Assembly (NCBI GenBank): GCA_039934635.1 | Contig: JBDTLT010000150.1 | Span: 1 to 13,333 of the forward strand | Direction of reading: 5' to 3' | DNA from: DATLFA01 sp039934635 | GTDB taxonomy: Bacteria > Actinomycetota > Acidimicrobiia > Acidimicrobiales > WLNW01 | Length of the DNA: 13,333 nt | Shown: one piece after another, positions 1 through 6,903 of the stretch | How positions within the stretch are numbered: position 1 is the first letter of the stretch | How the letters are laid out: every line of letters starts with the position of its first letter | Notes under the pieces: model-generated | Seen by the model: only the letters and a program-made list of their open reading frames with translations | Told to the model about the DNA's origin: nothing | Database searches by the model: none | Made by a program: the position numbers and the translations under genes

Positions 1-20
1 TGGCTTCCAGACCTGGCTTC

Positions 21-48
21 TACGACCCGGCTTGTGCGACCCGGCTCG
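21..48. repeat. Two imperfect tandem 14-bp units at the left edge
   Basis: Bases 21-34 and 35-48 are two head-to-tail 14-bp units sharing the core CGACCCGGCT (23-32 and 37-46), differing at two positions. A shorter echo, TGGCTTC, occurs at 1-7 and 14-20. The period is not a multiple of three, so if translated it does not give a peptide repeat. This fits a sequence at or upstream of the gene start better than a conserved coding segment. The copy number is only two, so it may be chance or the end of a longer array outside the window. Confidence 0.3.
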
Positions 49-904
49 TACGACGTTCGCTAGTCTGGCACGCATCGACATCGTTCCCCTCACCACCAAC
101 ATCGGCGCGGAGATCCGCGGGCTGACCATTGCGCAGGCCGTCGACGACCCTGCGGCCATGGCCGCCGTCGAACAGGCATTTGCCGATCACCTCGTGCTCT
201 TCTTCCGGGATCAACGCGACCTCACGGCCGACAGCCACGTTCGCTTCGCCGCTCACTTCGGCCCCATCGAAGAGCACGGGTATACGACGACTGACCCCGC
301 CAATCCCGAGGTGACCGTCATCGACGTCACCAATCCCGTCGGGCTCGGCACTGATTCGTGGCACAGCGACTCGTCGGGCAAAGAAACGCCCTCGCTCGGT
401 GCCGTGTTGCGCGCCGTGCAACTGCCGCCGGTCGGCGGCGACACCTGCTGGGCGAGCATGTACGCCGCGTACGAGACACTGTCGCCGCACATGCAGCGTT
501 TCGTCGATGAGCTCACCGCCATCCACGACTTCGCCCGACCCCTCGAAGGCGCGATGCGGGCCGGCTACAAGCCGCCGACGACGATCGAAGAAGTGCGCGC
601 GAAGAATCCACCGATCGAGCACCCGATCGCGCGCACCCACCCGATCACCGGTCGCAAGGGCATCTACGTCAACGGCAATTACACGACGCGCATTTGCCAG
701 CTCAGCGACGCCGAGAGCGAGCAGGTATTGGGCATCTTGTTCGAGCACATCCAGCGGCCCGAATTCCAGGTGCGGTTTCGCTGGGAGCCCGACTCGGTTG
801 CCTTCTGGGACAATCGCTGCACCCAGCACTACGCGGTTGCCGACTACACCGGCCACCGGCGCGTGATGCGCCGCGTGAGCATCCGAGGCGAACGGCCGAG
901 CTGA
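32..904 (+). CDS. TauD/TfdA-family Fe(II)/2-oxoglutarate-dependent dioxygenase
   Basis: The 290-residue product matches the TauD/TfdA family in length and motifs. These cytoplasmic enzymes couple 2-oxoglutarate decarboxylation to hydroxylation of a small substrate such as taurine, aryloxyacetates or alkyl sulfates. The facial triad is visible: H111 and D113 in a WHSD motif, and H266 near the C-terminus. R277, eleven residues after the distal His as in TauD, should bind the 2-oxoglutarate carboxylate, and T138 in a GGDT motif is the usual co-binding threonine. The start is uncertain. The TTG at 32 is the first start-like codon in a frame that is open to the left edge, it has no clear Shine-Dalgarno, and no good in-frame start follows until residue 43, so the true start may lie outside the window. 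The gene ends 1 nt before the reading frame of the transporter, suggesting an operon. The substrate cannot be deduced. Confidence 0.9.
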   Translation: MCDPARTTFASLARIDIVPLTTNIGAEIRGLTIAQAVDDPAAMAAVEQAFADHLVLFFRDQRDLTADSHVRFAAHFGPIEEHGYTTTDPANPEVTVIDVTNPVGLGTDSWHSDSSGKETPSLGAVLRAVQLPPVGGDTCWASMYAAYETLSPHMQRFVDELTAIHDFARPLEGAMRAGYKPPTTIEEVRAKNPPIEHPIARTHPITGRKGIYVNGNYTTRICQLSDAESEQVLGILFEHIQRPEFQVRFRWEPDSVAFWDNRCTQHYAVADYTGHRRVMRRVSIRGERPS

Positions 905-905
905 A

Positions 906-2066
906 TTGCTCAACGCGCCAGCGCGGCAAATGGGCTTTCTCTATCTCGGCCAAGCCGTGCTCACGATGGCGTCGGGCGCGGTCTTCGCGTTGCTGGCCGA
1001 GATCCAGGACCAGTACTCGCTTCCCGGTTGGAGCCTGGGCGTGATCGCGGCGGCGACGTTCGTCGGCAACGTCGCCATGCAGATCACTTTCTCTCGCTTT
1101 GCCGACCGGGGCCACACGCGGTTGCTGCTACGCGCCGGTTTGCTGTGTGCCGGCCTCGGCATGATCGGCTTCGCCCTTGCGACCGGCGTCTGGGGCTTTG
1201 TCGGCGCTCGCTTGCTGACCGGCGCGGGAGAAGGGCTTTACGGGCCGGCCGCGAGAAGGGTCGTCGTATATCGCAATCCCGCGCGCACCGCAGAAGCACT
1301 CGGCCGTATGGGTGCAGTCGCCGTGGGCGGCTTCATCGCGGGCCCGCCCCTCGCGGCGTTCCTCCTCGAGGTCAAAGGTATTCGCGCGCCGTTCATCGCG
1401 CTGCTCGCGGTGTTGGTCATCTGTGTGCCGGCAATCGCGCGCATTGCCGAGCCACCTCCCGAACCGGCGCAGAGCCGCGCCGCGGTTCGGCGTCTGCTGC
1501 GCCGGCGCAGTGTCCACGCCGCATTGATGCTCGGTGCTGCACTTCAGTTCCTTTTCGGCGCGTTCGAAGCCCTGTGGTCGCGGTTCTTCAAGGATCTGGG
1601 TGCGAGCCCGCGGTTCATCGGGGTGTCGCTGGCGCTGTTCCCGATCCCGCTCATCATTTTGTCACCGTTGGGCGGGCGACTCGCTGACCGCTACGGCGCA
1701 CGGCAGGCGGCGGTCGTCGCCAACCTGGCCAGTGTCCCCTTCGTGATCGCGTTCGGCTTCGCCTCGACACCGTTGCTCGTTGCCTGCCTCGCGCTCGTCA
1801 ATGGCGTGACCCAAGCGGTCTCGATGCCCGGCGGTCAGGCCGCCATGGCGAGGGCGAGCCCGGTCGAGTTGTTGGCGTTCGGGCAAGGCCTCTACGGCGC
1901 CGTGGGCGCGGTCGCGGCCGCGATTGCCGCGGTGAGTGCGGCGTCGGCATACGCGGCGTTCGGTCCGCGAACCACATTCACCGCGACGAGCCTGGTGGTT
2001 GTGGCATTGTCGTTGGGTTCCTACCTTTGGGGGAACAGCAAAGCGGGGGACGAGAGCAATGAGTGA
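906..2066 (+). CDS. Major facilitator superfamily (MFS) transporter
   Basis: A 386-residue, very hydrophobic protein with about twelve membrane segments (roughly 10-30, 43-61, 76-95, 97-113, 137-155, 162-180, 203-225, 238-254, 267-285, 288-306, 325-347, 355-375). The MFS cytoplasmic loop 2-3 signature (motif A) appears twice, once per six-helix half: SRFADRGHTR at 63-72 and GGRLADRYGAR at 256-266. The basic stretch around 191-201 is the expected central cytoplasmic loop. It is an inner-membrane secondary transporter, and import versus export cannot be told. The start is ambiguous: TTG at 906 lies 1 nt after the dioxygenase stop with GAG at 898-900 upstream, while an in-frame ATG at 930 (residue 9) would also precede TM1. 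The end overlaps the P450 start by 8 nt, so it probably moves the substrate or product of the flanking oxygenases. Confidence 0.9.
   Translation: MLNAPARQMGFLYLGQAVLTMASGAVFALLAEIQDQYSLPGWSLGVIAAATFVGNVAMQITFSRFADRGHTRLLLRAGLLCAGLGMIGFALATGVWGFVGARLLTGAGEGLYGPAARRVVVYRNPARTAEALGRMGAVAVGGFIAGPPLAAFLLEVKGIRAPFIALLAVLVICVPAIARIAEPPPEPAQSRAAVRRLLRRRSVHAALMLGAALQFLFGAFEALWSRFFKDLGASPRFIGVSLALFPIPLIILSPLGGRLADRYGARQAAVVANLASVPFVIAFGFASTPLLVACLALVNGVTQAVSMPGGQAAMARASPVELLAFGQGLYGAVGAVAAAIAAVSAASAYAAFGPRTTFTATSLVVVALSLGSYLWGNSKAGDESNE
2045..2050 (+). promoter_or_regulatory. Ribosome binding site for the P450 gene
   Basis: GGGGGA lies 8 nt before the ATG at 2059, inside the end of the transporter gene. 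It favours that ATG over the upstream in-frame codons back to 1936, which would give an N-terminal extension read through transporter coding sequence. Confidence 0.6.
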
Positions 2067-3351
2067 ACCGGCGAGCGAAGCGACGCAAGCCAAGCGTGTC
2101 GGGCGATCCGATGTCGACGAAGCCCGCAATCGCAGCTTCGGCGCCGGGCTCGTCGACGATCCGTATCCCACCTATCACCGACTGCTGCGCGAGTGCCCGG
2201 TACACGCCGGCGGCATCGCGCAGCATTTCGGCGTGACGAGCGCGACCGAAGCCACCGGCGACCATCTCTACACGGTGAACTCGTTTCGCGAGTGCGTCGA
2301 CATCTTGAAGTCCGACACCGCGTTCACGAACCAGTGGTACGAGCCGTCGCTGAACGTGATGATCGGCCCCAACATGTTGGGCATGGACGAACCGCAACAC
2401 AAGCGATTCCGGCTCTTGGTGCAACGAGCGTTTTCCAAGCGTGAGATGCGATGGTGGCGCAGCGACATTGTCGAGCCGATCGTCGCGCGCCAACTCGACC
2501 CGCTCGTCGTGCGGGGTCGGGGCGATCTCTACAGCGAGTTCGCCGCGTTCATCCCTGCGCGCGTGATCGTCACCGCATTGGGTCTGCCCGAGAGCGATCT
2601 CGATCGGTTCGTCGAATGGGCCATCGTGATGACGTCGATGGCCGAGACCGCCGAAGCCCGCGCGAACGCGACGCAAGCGATGTCGGACTATGTGCGACCG
2701 CTCTGCCGTGAACGTCGTGAAAACCCCGACCGAGACCTCATCTCGATCCTCGTGCAAGCGAGCCTCACCGACGAAGAGGCCGCCGAAGATGGTGGGCTCG
2801 AGCGCCACCCGTTGACCGACGCGGAGATCGACGGCTTCATCAAGCTGTTGCTGCTCGGCGGCGCGAGTACTACCTATCGAGCGTTCGGCATGTTGCTGTA
2901 CATGTTGTTCACGCACCCCGATCAGCTCGAAGAACTGCGGGCCGACCGCACGCTGTGCGAGAGCGCGATCGAAGAGCTGTTGCGCCTCGAGCAGCCGTTG
3001 GTGCAGTTCGGCCGGCGGGCCACGCGCGACACGGTGCTTCGTGATGTGCCCATCCCGAGCGGGGCAACCGTCTTGCTCAACATCGGCGCCGCGAACCACG
3101 ATCCGGACGAGTGGCCCGACCCCGATGCGTTCGACATCCATCGCAAGAACCCTGATCGGCATCTCACGTTCGGATTCGGCAAACACCATTGCCTCGGTGT
3201 GCACCTGGCCCGGATGGAGCTCGACGTCATGGTGAACGCGGTGCTCGATCGCCTACCCAACCTCCGCCTCGACCCGGCGGCCGACGGCGTGCACGTCACC
3301 GGCCTCGGCTTTCGCATGGTGACGAAGCTCCCCTGCCTGTGGGACGCGTAG
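2059..3351 (+). CDS. Cytochrome P450
   Basis: A 430-residue soluble bacterial P450, normal in length and without a membrane anchor. The heme-binding loop FGFGKHHCLG is at 371-380, with C378 as the thiolate ligand. The K-helix ExxR is E306-R309. The I-helix segment at 267-272 reads GGASTT: the oxygen-activating Thr (T271) is present, but the acidic residue usually before it is serine (S270). It should hydroxylate or otherwise oxidise a hydrophobic substrate using electrons from a ferredoxin and reductase, none of which is encoded nearby. The ATG at 2059 is preferred because of its GGGGGA and its 8-nt overlap with the transporter stop, which suggests translational coupling. It is the last gene of the dioxygenase-transporter-P450 set. 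I cannot assign a CYP family. Confidence 0.95.
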   Translation: MSEPASEATQAKRVGRSDVDEARNRSFGAGLVDDPYPTYHRLLRECPVHAGGIAQHFGVTSATEATGDHLYTVNSFRECVDILKSDTAFTNQWYEPSLNVMIGPNMLGMDEPQHKRFRLLVQRAFSKREMRWWRSDIVEPIVARQLDPLVVRGRGDLYSEFAAFIPARVIVTALGLPESDLDRFVEWAIVMTSMAETAEARANATQAMSDYVRPLCRERRENPDRDLISILVQASLTDEEAAEDGGLERHPLTDAEIDGFIKLLLLGGASTTYRAFGMLLYMLFTHPDQLEELRADRTLCESAIEELLRLEQPLVQFGRRATRDTVLRDVPIPSGATVLLNIGAANHDPDEWPDPDAFDIHRKNPDRHLTFGFGKHHCLGVHLARMELDVMVNAVLDRLPNLRLDPAADGVHVTGLGFRMVTKLPCLWDA

Positions 3352-3364
3352 GCTTCGGCTGAAA

Positions 3365-3379
3365 GCGCCGCTCGGGCGC
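3365..3379 (+). terminator. Weak terminator-like hairpin after the P450 gene
   Basis: GCGCC (3365-3369) and GGCGC (3375-3379) form a 5-bp GC stem with a 5-nt loop, 14 nt past the P450 stop. There is no T-run after it, so if it acts at all it would be an incomplete intrinsic terminator. In GC-rich DNA such a short stem may be chance. Confidence 0.2.
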
Positions 3380-3483
3380 GCGATCCGAGGATTTGGGCGA
3401 TTCCGCGGCTATCCTTTGCGCCACAGGCGGTTTCTGTGAGCCCTCGCAGCTGCTAATCCGGCGCTTGCGGGCTCGCCGCCGTA

Positions 3484-3488
3484 GGAAG
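3484..3488 (+). promoter_or_regulatory. Ribosome binding site of the DEAD-box helicase gene
   Basis: GGAAG lies 4 nt before the ATG at 3493 and supports that start over the internal Met codons at residues 58 and 72, which also precede the helicase core. Confidence 0.55.
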
Positions 3489-3492
3489 TTAG

Positions 3493-4923
3493 ATGACCAT
3501 CACAACGACCAGGCGGGGCTGGCGACGCGCGCGGCGTCGCGACCAATCCGCCACTGGCGCCGAGCTCGATAACGCGGCGAACACCGGCGCTGACGCCGAA
3601 GTTACCGCCGACGAAGCCAATGACGCCGAACCCAACGACCACACCAGCCAAAGTCCCGATGAGATGAGCCAAAGTCCGGACGAAACGAGCGAGGGCACCG
3701 CTGACATGCACGAGGCCTCGCTGATCACCACCGGTTTCGCATCGCTCGGTATCGATCCCCGGCTCGACGCCGCGCTGGCGCGGGCCGAGCTCGTCGAACC
3801 GACCCCCATCCAGGCCGGTGCCATCCCGGCGGGCCTCGAAGGCCGCGACGTCGCCGGTTGTGCCCGTACGGGCTCGGGCAAGACCCTCGCCTTCGGCCTC
3901 GTGATGATCTCCCGACTCGCCGGCGCATCGTCCAAGGCCGGTCGCCCCCGCGGTCTCGTCTTGGTGCCGACCCGCGAGCTCGCGGCACAGGTCACCGGCG
4001 TGCTCGCTCCACTCGCGAAGGCGATGGGTGTCGGCGTGGCGGCTGTCTATGGCGGTGCCGATCGCCAGGCGCAGATCGTCGAGCTGCAGCGCGGCGTCGA
4101 CATCATCGTGGCCACGCCGCTGCGACTCGCCGATCTCGTGCGCACCAAGGACTGCATGCTCGACGCGATCGAGATCGCCTGCATCGACGAGGCCGACCGC
4201 ATGGCCGACCAAGGGTTTCTCCCGCAGGTCGAGTGGCTGCTGCGCTTGTGCACCCGTGAGCACCAGACGCTGGCGTTCTCCGCGACGCTCGATGGCGCCA
4301 TCATGGTGCTGCGCGATCACTGGATGCGCGACGCGGTCGACATCGGTGTCGACACCCCCATGCAGACCGTCGACACGATGCAGCACCTGTTCTTGTCGGT
4401 GCACGAGATGGACCGCCATCGGGTGGTCGCGGCGCTGCGCGAAGGCGCCGGGCGCACGCTCGTCTTCTGCAATACCAAACGGGGCGCCGACCAACTGGTG
4501 CGCAAGCTCAATGACGACGGTTGCGCGGCGCAGGCGATCCACGGTGATCTCACGCAGCCGCAACGTGACCGTGCGCTGCACAAGTTCCGTACCGAAGGCC
4601 ACGCCGTACTCGTGGCAACCGACGTCGCCGCCCGCGGCATCGATGTCGACGATGTCGACATCGTCGTGCACTTCGACATGCCCGTCGATCACAAGGCGTA
4701 CCTGCATCGCTCGGGCCGCACGGCCCGTGCCGGCCGCGACGGCACCAGCGTCGTGTTCGTCATGTGGAACGAGCAGGTGCAGGCAGCGGTGCTGCAAAAG
4801 CGTCTGCGGCTGCAACTGCCGGTCGTCGAGGTCTTCTCCAACGACGCTCGCCTGCTCGACGCCGTGAACTTCGCCAAGGGTTGCGCCTCGGGCAACATAC
4901 CGCCCGCCGTCAAGCGCTCATAG
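3493..4923 (+). CDS. DEAD-box ATP-dependent RNA helicase
   Basis: A 476-residue RNA helicase with all the core motifs in order: Q-motif (F82, PTPIQ 103-107), motif I ARTGSGKT (124-131), Ia PTRELA (159-164), GG (187-188), Ib TPLRL (208-212, where TPGR is usual), II DEAD (232-235), III SAT (263-265), IV LVFCNTK (323-329), V ATDVAARGID (375-384) and VI HRSGRTARAGR (405-415). It should unwind or remodel RNA, for example in ribosome assembly or mRNA decay. The first 75 residues are a likely disordered extension: a basic start (RRGWRRARRR, 7-16), then an acidic Asp/Glu/Asn-rich stretch with SQSPDE repeated at 52-57 and 59-64. The C-terminal tail after motif VI is short, without the long basic tail of many RhlE/DeaD proteins, so I leave the symbol blank. 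It probably has its own promoter and is functionally unrelated to its neighbours. Confidence 0.95.
   Translation: MTITTTRRGWRRARRRDQSATGAELDNAANTGADAEVTADEANDAEPNDHTSQSPDEMSQSPDETSEGTADMHEASLITTGFASLGIDPRLDAALARAELVEPTPIQAGAIPAGLEGRDVAGCARTGSGKTLAFGLVMISRLAGASSKAGRPRGLVLVPTRELAAQVTGVLAPLAKAMGVGVAAVYGGADRQAQIVELQRGVDIIVATPLRLADLVRTKDCMLDAIEIACIDEADRMADQGFLPQVEWLLRLCTREHQTLAFSATLDGAIMVLRDHWMRDAVDIGVDTPMQTVDTMQHLFLSVHEMDRHRVVAALREGAGRTLVFCNTKRGADQLVRKLNDDGCAAQAIHGDLTQPQRDRALHKFRTEGHAVLVATDVAARGIDVDDVDIVVHFDMPVDHKAYLHRSGRTARAGRDGTSVVFVMWNEQVQAAVLQKRLRLQLPVVEVFSNDARLLDAVNFAKGCASGNIPPAVKRS
3643..3690 (+). repeat. Duplicated segment in the helicase N-terminal linker
   Basis: A 21-nt in-frame unit occurs twice in a row, starting near 3646 and 3667, and encodes SQSPDEM then SQSPDET. 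The copies share an AGCCAAAGTCC core. This is a small tandem duplication within the acidic disordered linker and is a likely site of length variation between strains. Confidence 0.5.
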
Positions 4924-4929
4924 ACCCGA

Positions 4930-6018
4930 TCACCGTCGCAGTAGCGCTTCGGTGTTCGCTCCGGCGACACCGCGCGCGGCGTTGTCCGGAACATCCTGCA
5001 GTTGGGCGGCCAGGGCGGCGCGACTGCGAGGCCATGGCGAGTCGGCGTGCGGGAAGTCGCATTGCCAGTGCACATGATCCGCGTCGATTGCGCCGAGCAT
5101 CGTCAGCCCGAGGGCGTCGTCGATGAACGATAGGTGCACCTGTTCGCGCACGATGTCGCTCGGCGTCCGTTGCCGCGACGGCGGTGACCACACCTCGGGC
5201 CGTTGGCGGCCGAAGAATTCGACGCGGTCGACGACGTAGGGCAGCCAGCCGATACCGCCTTCGACGAGCACGACGCGCAGGCGCGGATGGCGCACGAGCA
5301 CGTAGGCATACAGCAGGTCGATCAGCGCGTTGGCGACATCGAAGCCCCCCTGCACCAGCATCGCTCCGGGCGAGCCGGCACCGACGGTGCTGGGCGGAGC
5401 GCCCGACGAGCCCACGTGGATCAACACCGGTAGACCCGCGTCCTCGGCAGTGGCAAAGAGCGCCTCCCAGGCACCGTCGCCGAAGCCGGGCAGCCCGATC
5501 ATCGCCGGTGCATGCGGCAACGACACGGCGCGTGCGCCGAGTGCGGCACTGCGGCGCAACTCTTCCGCCGCGTCGGAGAGATCGTGCAACGGCATGATGG
5601 CCACACCGACGAGGCGATCGGGGGCCGACGCGCAGAACTCGCGGAGCACGAAGTCGTTGTAGCGCCGAACCGCGCGCCGCCTGGCCTCGGGTTCAGGCAG
5701 GAAGCGCAACCGCTCGCCGGCAAAGCCGATGACGTGCGGCAGCAGTGTCTGCACGGCGACACCGTCGAGGTCCATGCTCTGCACGCGCGCGCCCGGCTCA
5801 CTGACGGCGGGATGCATTTCGCTGACATGGGCTGCTCGTTGCCCACCGCGACCGAGGACCGACAGCGCCCGCACGGTCAGTGATTCGGTTCCGATGACCC
5901 ATCGTTGTTCGCCGTCGACCGACACCACGTGGGGCTGATCGTCGCGGCCACCCCAGAGGTCGGGCGGCTCGACGAGGTGATCGTTGATCGAGATGAGGCG
6001 GGCGTCATCAGGCAACAT
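4930..6018 (-). CDS. Amidohydrolase-2 family metal-dependent hydrolase (COG2159), copy 1
   Basis: A 362-residue TIM-barrel amidohydrolase of the family holding ACMSD, aromatic decarboxylases and 2-pyrone-4,6-dicarboxylate lactonase. Likely metal or catalytic residues are H14 (in NDHLVEPP), H201 (HVGSSG), D321 and H324 (CDFPHAD), with E253 in a VEGG motif. The second His of the common HxH motif is V16, with E17 next. The frame is open upstream to 6336, but ATG 6018 is chosen because the N-terminus then aligns without gaps to the second copy in this window (starting at 8987): 13 of the first 22 residues are identical, including the initial MLP. This start overlaps the SMP-30-like stop by 11 nt, so the two are probably co-translated. 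The gene is convergent with the helicase, 6 nt between stops. The reaction could be hydrolysis, decarboxylation or hydration, and the substrate is unknown. Confidence 0.9.
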   Translation of the reverse strand: MLPDDARLISINDHLVEPPDLWGGRDDQPHVVSVDGEQRWVIGTESLTVRALSVLGRGGQRAAHVSEMHPAVSEPGARVQSMDLDGVAVQTLLPHVIGFAGERLRFLPEPEARRRAVRRYNDFVLREFCASAPDRLVGVAIMPLHDLSDAAEELRRSAALGARAVSLPHAPAMIGLPGFGDGAWEALFATAEDAGLPVLIHVGSSGAPPSTVGAGSPGAMLVQGGFDVANALIDLLYAYVLVRHPRLRVVLVEGGIGWLPYVVDRVEFFGRQRPEVWSPPSRQRTPSDIVREQVHLSFIDDALGLTMLGAIDADHVHWQCDFPHADSPWPRSRAALAAQLQDVPDNAARGVAGANTEALLRR

Positions 6019-6853
6019 GGGCAGCGGCGACATCCACTCGCAGTTGCTCGATCTTGCCCGTGTGCGGGCCAACGCCGGCTCGGGTGTGGCTGATGTCGGG
6101 CGCCGTCGCGACGTAGAGCGTGTGCCCGTCATCGCCCCCGAGCTCGACGTCGAGCACGGTACGCCCGGTGTCGATGCGCTCGAGCACTTCGCCGCCTTCG
6201 CGAACTCGCTGGACCTCGGTGGTGGTCGGACAGGCGACCCATACTGCGCCCTCTGCGTCGAGGCAGATGCCATCGGGGATCGTGTCGAGGGTCGCGAACA
6301 CCGCTCGCTGCGAAAGCGAGCCGTCGGGCGCGACACGGAACTTGGTGAGGCAACGGCCGACGCTCTCCGCGACGATCAACATCGTGGCGTCGGGCGTGAG
6401 CACCATGCCGTTCGGGAACGAAAGTCCTTCGGCTGCGGTGCGGGCGACGGCGCCATCGACCAGCACAATTGTGCCTGCCCCGGTGAGCTCGCCGGGGCGC
6501 TCCATCGGTGCGCCCACGCTGCCGTAATACGCGCGGCCGCGGCTGTCGACCACGAGGTCGTTGCCGTTGTAGGGCACATGGCCGGCGAGGTCGATGCCCT
6601 CGTCGAGCGCGCTATCGGCGTAGCGCAACAGGCGCCGCTCGAGCGTGCTGATCATGAGGGCGCCGTTGGTGTCCCAGCCCAACCCGACGGGATGCTGGGT
6701 CGTCTCGAAGGCCACGAGGACGATGCCGTTGGTGTCGCAGCAGTACACGCGGCGCGCTTCGACATCGGTGAACCAGAGCCGGTCGCGGCGCCACCGTAGG
6801 CCTTCGGGGAAAACGAGCCCGCCGACGACCGTCGTGAACCGCGCGTCGTGCAT
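6008..6853 (-). CDS. SMP-30/gluconolactonase/LRE-family beta-propeller protein
   Basis: A 281-residue protein typical in length of the SMP-30/gluconolaconase/LRE-like family, six-bladed propellers that hydrolyse sugar or other lactones with one divalent metal. The metal ligands align well: E17 (FPEG), N148 (FPNG) and D194 (PDG). N98-D99 in a YNGND motif matches the substrate-side Asn usually found as PND. There is no signal peptide, so it is cytoplasmic. ATG 6853 is preferred over a start at 6919 because GGGGGA lies just upstream and the propeller begins soon after, while the longer start would run back past the divergent gene's ATG. It is the first gene of a leftward pair with the amidohydrolase, suggesting ring-opening of a lactone and further processing. 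The lactone is unknown. Confidence 0.9.
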   Translation of the reverse strand: MHDARFTTVVGGLVFPEGLRWRRDRLWFTDVEARRVYCCDTNGIVLVAFETTQHPVGLGWDTNGALMISTLERRLLRYADSALDEGIDLAGHVPYNGNDLVVDSRGRAYYGSVGAPMERPGELTGAGTIVLVDGAVARTAAEGLSFPNGMVLTPDATMLIVAESVGRCLTKFRVAPDGSLSQRAVFATLDTIPDGICLDAEGAVWVACPTTTEVQRVREGGEVLERIDTGRTVLDVELGGDDGHTLYVATAPDISHTRAGVGPHTGKIEQLRVDVAAAHVA

Positions 6854-6903
6854 CTGTCCCCCAGTTCGTACCAACGCTGCCCGCACCCTATCGTTCGCGG
6901 TAC
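6854..6903. promoter_or_regulatory. Shared divergent promoter region (50 nt)
   Basis: The only space between two divergent operons. Rightward, TATCGT (6889-6894) fits a TANNNT -10, with TTCGTA (6865-6870) at 18-nt spacing as a weak -35. The predicted start falls at about 6901-6904, on the ATG itself, and no Shine-Dalgarno precedes that ATG, so the rightward message may be leaderless. Leftward, TAGGGT (minus strand, 6890 down to 6885) also fits TANNNT, and GGGGGA (6862-6857) is the ribosome binding site. The two hexamers share bases 6889-6890, as in bidirectional promoters. No clear operator palindrome is seen. Confidence 0.45.
6857..6862 (-). promoter_or_regulatory. Ribosome binding site of the SMP-30-like gene
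   Basis: On the minus strand GGGGGA precedes the ATG at 6853 by 3 nt. It decides the start in favour of 6853 over the upstream ATG at 6919, which would lie within the divergent coding sequence. Confidence 0.55.

Larger units (their letters stand above)
3352..3492 (+). promoter_or_regulatory. Intergenic region with structured leader before the DEAD-box helicase gene
   Basis: This 141-nt gap is the longest non-coding stretch here. TATCCT at 3410-3415 fits an actinobacterial -10 (TANNNT), but no convincing -35 is seen at normal spacing. Downstream, GGCGG (3426-3430) can pair with CCGCC (3476-3480). Inside that, GAGCCC (3438-3443) pairs with GGGCTC (3469-3474), and the flanking CGCA (3445-3448) faces TGCG (3466-3469), partly competing for the same base. 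The fold ends 3 nt before the GGAAG ribosome binding site. RNA helicase genes in other bacteria often have regulated leaders, so a thermosensing or autoregulatory role is possible but is inference. Confidence 0.35.

Noticed and set aside
20..913. Minus-strand open frame (297 codons) opposite the dioxygenase gene
   Set aside because: Antisense shadow: low-information Arg/Ala/Gly/Val-rich product, while the plus strand carries the full dioxygenase motif set.
1936..2058. 41-residue N-terminal extension of the P450
   Set aside because: It would be read through transporter coding sequence in another frame and is Arg-rich without family similarity. ATG 2059 has GGGGGA upstream.
1978..3204. Minus-strand open frame (408 codons) opposite the P450 gene
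   Set aside because: Antisense shadow of a gene with clear P450 motifs; no domain and no ribosome binding site seen.
3409..4815. Long minus-strand open frame (468 codons) opposite the helicase gene
   Set aside because: Its product is a His/Asp/Arg/Val-rich sequence with no recognisable motif, typical of the strand opposite a GC-rich gene. The plus-strand helicase has every family motif.
6019..6336. 106-residue N-terminal extension of amidohydrolase copy 1
   Set aside because: It overlaps the SMP-30-like gene and is Ser/Arg/Pro-rich. The start at 6018 matches the N-terminus of copy 2.
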